Assembly: GCA_014653835.1 (NCBI GenBank)
Contig: JACWDY010000001.1
Location: forward strand, 186,001-250,000
Length of the DNA: 64,000 bases
Source: Pelagibacterales bacterium SAG-MED28
Lineage (GTDB): Bacteria > Pseudomonadota > Alphaproteobacteria > Pelagibacterales > Pelagibacteraceae
Direction of reading: 5' to 3'
The translations under genes were made by a program, and so were the position numbers. This document shows positions 60,367 to 64,000 of the stretch, piece after piece (the stretch's first letter is position 1; every line of letters starts with the position of its first letter). The notes under the pieces are model-generated. The model did no database searches and was not told where the DNA came from. It saw only the letters and a list, made by a program, of their open reading frames with translations.

Positions 60367-62274
60367 TTAATTTAAAATTAAGTAAGTTAATAAAACAGAT
60401 AAACCTATAAGCATTGCAAAAGCATAATCATAAATAAAACCCGTTTGAAAAAGACCTGCTTTGTTAGAAAGTTTCTTAATCAGTTTTGAGATGCCATCAG
60501 GTCCAAATCTATCTATGAAGCCTAGGTCACCTTGTTTCCAGAGAAAAGATCCGATCTTTTTTGCAGGAAATACAAAAAGCTTTTCATATAAATCATCTAT
60601 ATACCATTTATTAAGTAAAAAATTATAGAGGGGTAGGTTTGTTTTTTTGAAGTCATCTAAAATTTTAGTATTATAAATAAAATAATAGTAGGCAATTGGA
60701 ATAGATATAACTACCAATGTTGGTGTTAAAAATAAAAACCAAATAGGAATCGGGACATGTTTAATCTCATCCAAAAAAAATACTGATGCTTGCCAAAAAT
60801 CATTACTATGATGCCCTATAAATGTTTCTTTAAATAAATATCCAGAAAATACTGCTCCTATAGCTAAAAGCAATAATGGAGCTAACATAACAAAAGGAGA
60901 TTCGTGAGTTTCATTAATTGGTATGTTCTTATTATTGTAGGGGCCGTGAAAAGTTTTAAAAAATAGTCTCCAAGAGTATATCGAGGTCAAAAACGCGGTA
61001 AATATTCCAATTGAGGCAGCATAATTTCCTAATGATGAGCCTCTTAAATAAGCAAATTCAATTATTGCATCTTTCGAATAAAATCCTGATAAAAAGGGAA
61101 AGCCAGTTAATGCTAAAGTTCCTATTAACATTAAAGCATAAGTATATGGAAGTTTTTTTCTAATTCCGCCCATATTTCTAATATCTTGCTCATCTTTGAA
61201 AGCATGTATTACTGAACCAGATCCTAAAAATAACAATGCCTTAAAAAAAGCATGAGTGAAAAGATGAAACATTGCTACATGATAAGCACCAACGCCAGCA
61301 GCAAAAAACATATATCCTAATTGACTACAGGTAGAATATGCTACTATTTTTTTAATATCATTTTGAACTAAGGCGACGGAAGCTGCAAAAATTGCTGTTA
61401 TCATTCCAACAATAGTCACTAAATTTAGAGCAGTTTCGGAATATTCAAAAAGCGGTGAACATCTCACCACTAAGAATACTCCTGCAGTTACCATTGTAGC
61501 AGCATGAATTAATGCTGAAACAGGGGTCGGTCCCTCCATTGCATCTGGTAACCAAGTATGTAAGAGAAATTGAGCAGATTTACCCATAGCCCCAATAAAT
61601 AAAAATATACAAATTAAGGTAATTAAAGATGACTCAAAGCCAAAAAATACTAATTTATTTTCTATAAATTGTGGAGCTGTATCAAAAACTTCTTGAAAAT
61701 TTATAGTTCCAAAATAAAAAAAAATAAGGAAAATTCCTATTGCTAAACCAAAATCACCCACTCTATTGACTATAAAAGCTTTAATTGCTGCATTGTTTGC
61801 GCTTTCTTTTTTATACCAAAATCCGATTAATAAATAAGAACATAAACCAACTCCCTCCCAGCCAAAAAATAATTGTAAAAAATTATCTGAGACAACAAGT
61901 ACAAGCATTGAAAAGGTGAATAGAGACAAGTAAGACATAAATCTTGGTTTATAAGGATCATGGCTCATATAACCAATTGAATAAATATGAACTAATGCTG
62001 AAACAAAAGTTACTACCAAAAGCATCACTGAACTCAATGGATCAATATTAATTGACCAGTTCGCTACAAAATTTCCTGAGCTAATCCATTCAAATATTTT
62101 GTAGTTACCGTACTCTCCGGTTTGCAAGCCTTTCCAAAATAGTATTATTGAAAAAATAGCAGACAAGCTTACAAATAAACTCGTAGTTATCTCTGCAAAG
62201 TATTTTACTAATTTTCTACCTAGGTAACCAAAAATTGAACCTAACAGAGGAAGAAAAATGATAGCGTATTCCAT
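60367..62274 (-). CDS. nuoL: NADH-quinone oxidoreductase subunit L
   Basis: A 635-residue distal proton-pumping subunit with the long lateral helix at the C-terminus. Landmarks: NIDPLSSVMLLVVTFVSALVH, FFGWEGVGLCSYLLIGFWY, GKSAQFLLHTWLPDAMEGPTPVSALIHAATMVTAG, DIKKIVAYSTCSQLGYMF and LTGFPFLSGFYSKDAI. It abuts nuoK with no spacer. Confidence 0.98.
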   Translation of the reverse strand: MEYAIIFLPLLGSIFGYLGRKLVKYFAEITTSLFVSLSAIFSIILFWKGLQTGEYGNYKIFEWISSGNFVANWSINIDPLSSVMLLVVTFVSALVHIYSIGYMSHDPYKPRFMSYLSLFTFSMLVLVVSDNFLQLFFGWEGVGLCSYLLIGFWYKKESANNAAIKAFIVNRVGDFGLAIGIFLIFFYFGTINFQEVFDTAPQFIENKLVFFGFESSLITLICIFLFIGAMGKSAQFLLHTWLPDAMEGPTPVSALIHAATMVTAGVFLVVRCSPLFEYSETALNLVTIVGMITAIFAASVALVQNDIKKIVAYSTCSQLGYMFFAAGVGAYHVAMFHLFTHAFFKALLFLGSGSVIHAFKDEQDIRNMGGIRKKLPYTYALMLIGTLALTGFPFLSGFYSKDAIIEFAYLRGSSLGNYAASIGIFTAFLTSIYSWRLFFKTFHGPYNNKNIPINETHESPFVMLAPLLLLAIGAVFSGYLFKETFIGHHSNDFWQASVFFLDEIKHVPIPIWFLFLTPTLVVISIPIAYYYFIYNTKILDDFKKTNLPLYNFLLNKWYIDDLYEKLFVFPAKKIGSFLWKQGDLGFIDRFGPDGISKLIKKLSNKAGLFQTGFIYDYAFAMLIGLSVLLTYLILN

Positions 62275-62589
62275 CTATCCTTTCATACCGTGAATATCTT
62301 CAACTCGAATTGACCCTTTGTTTCTATAATAAATTACAATTATTGCTAAACCAATGGCTGCTTCAGCTGCTGCAACAGTTAAAATTAACATTGTAAATAT
62401 TTGACCAACTATATCACCAGAAAAAATTGAAAAAGATATAAGATTTATATTTACAGCAAGCAAAATCAGCTCAATTGACATTAAAATTACAATCACATTT
62501 TTTCTATTTAAAAAAATACCTATTACTCCTAAAAAAAATACAATAGCTCCTAAGGATAAATAATGACCAAGTCCAATTTCAATCATCAA
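62275..62589 (-). CDS. nuoK: NADH-quinone oxidoreductase subunit K
   Basis: A 104-residue membrane subunit with three helices. It carries [17 protein letters not shown], with the conserved membrane Glu, and a second Glu in [13 protein letters not shown], both needed for proton transfer. It overlaps nuoJ by 11 bp. Confidence 0.97.
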   Translation of the reverse strand: MMIEIGLGHYLSLGAIVFFLGVIGIFLNRKNVIVILMSIELILLAVNINLISFSIFSGDIVGQIFTMLILTVAAAEAAIGLAIIVIYYRNKGSIRVEDIHGMKG

Positions 62590-63205
62590 TTTTTACTCCC
62601 TCGTTTGATTTAACTTCTCTGAGTTCAATTGATGACGAAGGATTTCTAGAAATTTGATTAAAATAACTTTGTTTTTTTACTCCTTTTCTTTGTCTAAAAG
62701 TTAATAGAATAGCTCCAATCATGGAAAGTAAAAGTATTACCCCAGACAATTGAAAGTATAAAATGTAGTCAGTGTACATGACTAGACCTAATTGGTGGGT
62801 GTTAGAGATATCAGATATATATAATGTATTACTGGACATAAGATCGTCTTTATATTTCCAACCACCAACAACTACTAATAATTCTAAAAGAATTAATACA
62901 CTTACAATCAATCCTATAGGAATATGAGTTGATTTTTTCCCGATAAACCAAGACTGTTTTTGCTCAGCTACATTAAGCATCATTACTACAAATAAAAATA
63001 GTACTGCTACTGCTCCAACATAGACGATTAATATTATCATGCCTAAAAATTCAGCTCCAACCATGATAAAAAGACATCCAACAGAAATAAAATCTAAGAT
63101 TAAAAAGAAAACCGAGTTAACGGTATTTCTTGAAGTAATAACCATTAAGGAAGAAAAAATAGCTATTATTGAAAAAAAATAAAAAAAGATAGAGTGGGCT
63201 AACAT
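62579..63205 (-). CDS. nuoJ: NADH-quinone oxidoreductase subunit J
   Basis: A 208-residue membrane subunit with about five helices. The conserved segment [28 protein letters not shown], including the pi-bulge helix, is clear. The charged C-terminal tail (about 160-208) is cytoplasmic. It follows nuoI directly. Confidence 0.96.
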   Translation of the reverse strand: MLAHSIFFYFFSIIAIFSSLMVITSRNTVNSVFFLILDFISVGCLFIMVGAEFLGMIILIVYVGAVAVLFLFVVMMLNVAEQKQSWFIGKKSTHIPIGLIVSVLILLELLVVVGGWKYKDDLMSSNTLYISDISNTHQLGLVMYTDYILYFQLSGVILLLSMIGAILLTFRQRKGVKKQSYFNQISRNPSSSIELREVKSNEGVKIDD

Positions 63206-63691
63206 TTATCTGTAAGGTTTATCTAACTTAATATTCTTAGCTAAAACTGACTCCCATCTATCCCCATTGTCTAACAATTTTTGTTTATTGTAATAAAGTT
63301 CTTCTCTTGTTTCAGTTGCAAATTCAAAATTAGGACCTTGAACTATTGCGTCTACGGGACAAGACTCTTGGCACAAACCACAGTAAATACATTTTAGCAT
63401 GTCGATATCATATCTAGTAGTCTTTCTGCTACCGTCACTTCTTTCAGCTGACTCAATGGTAATGGCTTGAGCTGGACAAACTGCTTCGCAAAGTTTACAC
63501 GCAATGCATCTTTCTTCTCCATTAGAGTACCTTCTTAAAGCGTGTTCACCTCTCATACGTGGACTAATTGGTCCTTTTTCAAAAGGATAATTTATAGTTT
63601 TTGATTTTTTAAACATCTCTTTAATAGCCATTATTAAACCTTTCACAAACTCTACTAATAAAATAGTTTTTAAAATTCTTACCAAAGTCAT
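63206..63691 (-). CDS. nuoI: NADH-quinone oxidoreductase subunit I
   Basis: A 161-residue ferredoxin-like subunit carrying clusters N6a and N6b, bound by [16 protein letters not shown] and [34 protein letters not shown] before the first cluster is typical. It passes electrons towards the quinone site next to NuoH. It shares one base with nuoH (TAATG). Confidence 0.98.
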   Translation of the reverse strand: MTLVRILKTILLVEFVKGLIMAIKEMFKKSKTINYPFEKGPISPRMRGEHALRRYSNGEERCIACKLCEAVCPAQAITIESAERSDGSRKTTRYDIDMLKCIYCGLCQESCPVDAIVQGPNFEFATETREELYYNKQKLLDNGDRWESVLAKNIKLDKPYR

Positions 63692-64000
63692 TAAAAGTTT
63701 CCTTTCGGAAGTTTATCAAAATAAAATAAAAAACTTGCAGTTAGCACCAGATATATCAAGGAAAAAGGCAATAAAATTTTCCAACCTAATCTCATTAATT
63801 GGTCGTATCTATATCTTGGTACAATTGCTTTAACTAGTGCAAATAAAAAAAATAAAAATAAAATTTTCAATATCATCCAAATTGGTGCTGGAACTAAATT
63901 AAATGGGTAGATATCAATAATTGGTAACCAACCGCCTAAAAATAATATAGCCCCCATAGCACACATTAGAAGTATATTTGCATATTCTCCAAGCCAAAAC
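63691..64000 (-). CDS. nuoH: NADH-quinone oxidoreductase subunit H (partial, 5' end beyond window)
   Basis: Only the C-terminal part, about 102 residues, is present; the track's start at 63966 is internal. In-frame upstream codons read [11 protein letters not shown] before [13 protein letters not shown], the typical NuoH segment with the FALFFLGEY-type Glu. Later helices include [19 protein letters not shown] and [21 protein letters not shown], the conserved quinone-chamber element. NuoH forms the quinone-binding cavity with NuoI, B and D. Confidence 0.96.
   Translation of the reverse strand, partial: FWLGEYANILLMCAMGAILFLGGWLPIIDIYPFNLVPAPIWMILKILFLFFLFALVKAIVPRYRYDQLMRLGWKILLPFSLIYLVLTASFLFYFDKLPKGNF

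Overview
The window is a gene-dense, very AT-rich bacterial chromosome segment. Nearly every base is coding, spacers are a few bases, and many neighbours overlap as ATGA or TAATG. The conserved blocks are alphaproteobacterial in content and order: tpiA-secG-pyrG-kdsA, trpEGDC-lexA, rpsB-tsf-frr-uppS-cdsA-dxr-bamA-skp-lpxD-fabZ-lpxA-lpxI-lpxB, dnaE-lolD-lolC-proS-rnj-coaX-birA, and nuoH-I-J-K-L-M-N. The lexA promoter carries a GAAC-N7-GAAC SOS box of the alphaproteobacterial type. Streamlining, low GC and small enzymes best fit a SAR11/Pelagibacterales genome. That assignment is inference from gene order and composition; no 16S rRNA gene is present.

Layout. 1-3.5 kb (minus): KDO-8-P synthase (partial), CTP synthase, SecG, triose-phosphate isomerase. 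3.6-11.8 kb (plus): a PpiD-like periplasmic chaperone, tryptophan genes trpE, trpG, trpD and trpC, LexA, a glutamyl-tRNA synthetase and a PD-(D/E)XK nuclease-like protein. 11.8-14.6 kb: a small variable patch. It holds the 5' half of a tRNA-Leu(UAA), two small secreted unknown proteins between nested direct repeats, a Pro/Glu-repeat membrane protein, a periplasmic MsrB and a 40-residue membrane ORF missed by the ORF track. 14.6-34.9 kb: about 20 kb of uptake and catabolic genes. A branched-chain-type ABC transporter is split over two divergent transcription units. Around it lie SDR dehydrogenases, a hydratase, a DUF1907 protein, divergent PanB-like and PanE-like enzymes, two Fe(II)/2-oxoglutarate oxygenases, an acyl-CoA synthetase, a BadI/MenB-like crotonase, an enolase-superfamily enzyme, a CitE-like lyase and three tandem Gfo/Idh/MocA oxidoreductases. 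34.9-47.6 kb (minus): translation, isoprenoid, phospholipid, outer-membrane and lipid A genes, with a sugar-dehydrogenase-like gene inserted before lpxB and no rseP between dxr and bamA. 47.6-64 kb (minus): dnaE, lipoprotein export, proS, RNase J, coaX, birA and the distal half of the complex I operon.

The strongest candidate for an undescribed system is the 14.6-34.9 kb block. The plus-strand genes from livF to the third Gfo/Idh enzyme form one nearly gapless array. It joins import of an organic (probably carboxylic) solute to CoA activation, crotonase chemistry, a lyase and NAD(P)-dependent steps. Several of its enzymes lack canonical active-site residues (the first SDR, the PanB-like protein, the enolase-superfamily protein), so the named family functions may not apply. 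Other signals worth checking are a structured rpsB leader with a possible pseudoknot over the ribosome-binding region, a strong hairpin after the ABC solute-binding protein gene, and a tRNA-Leu remnant that may mark an old integration site.
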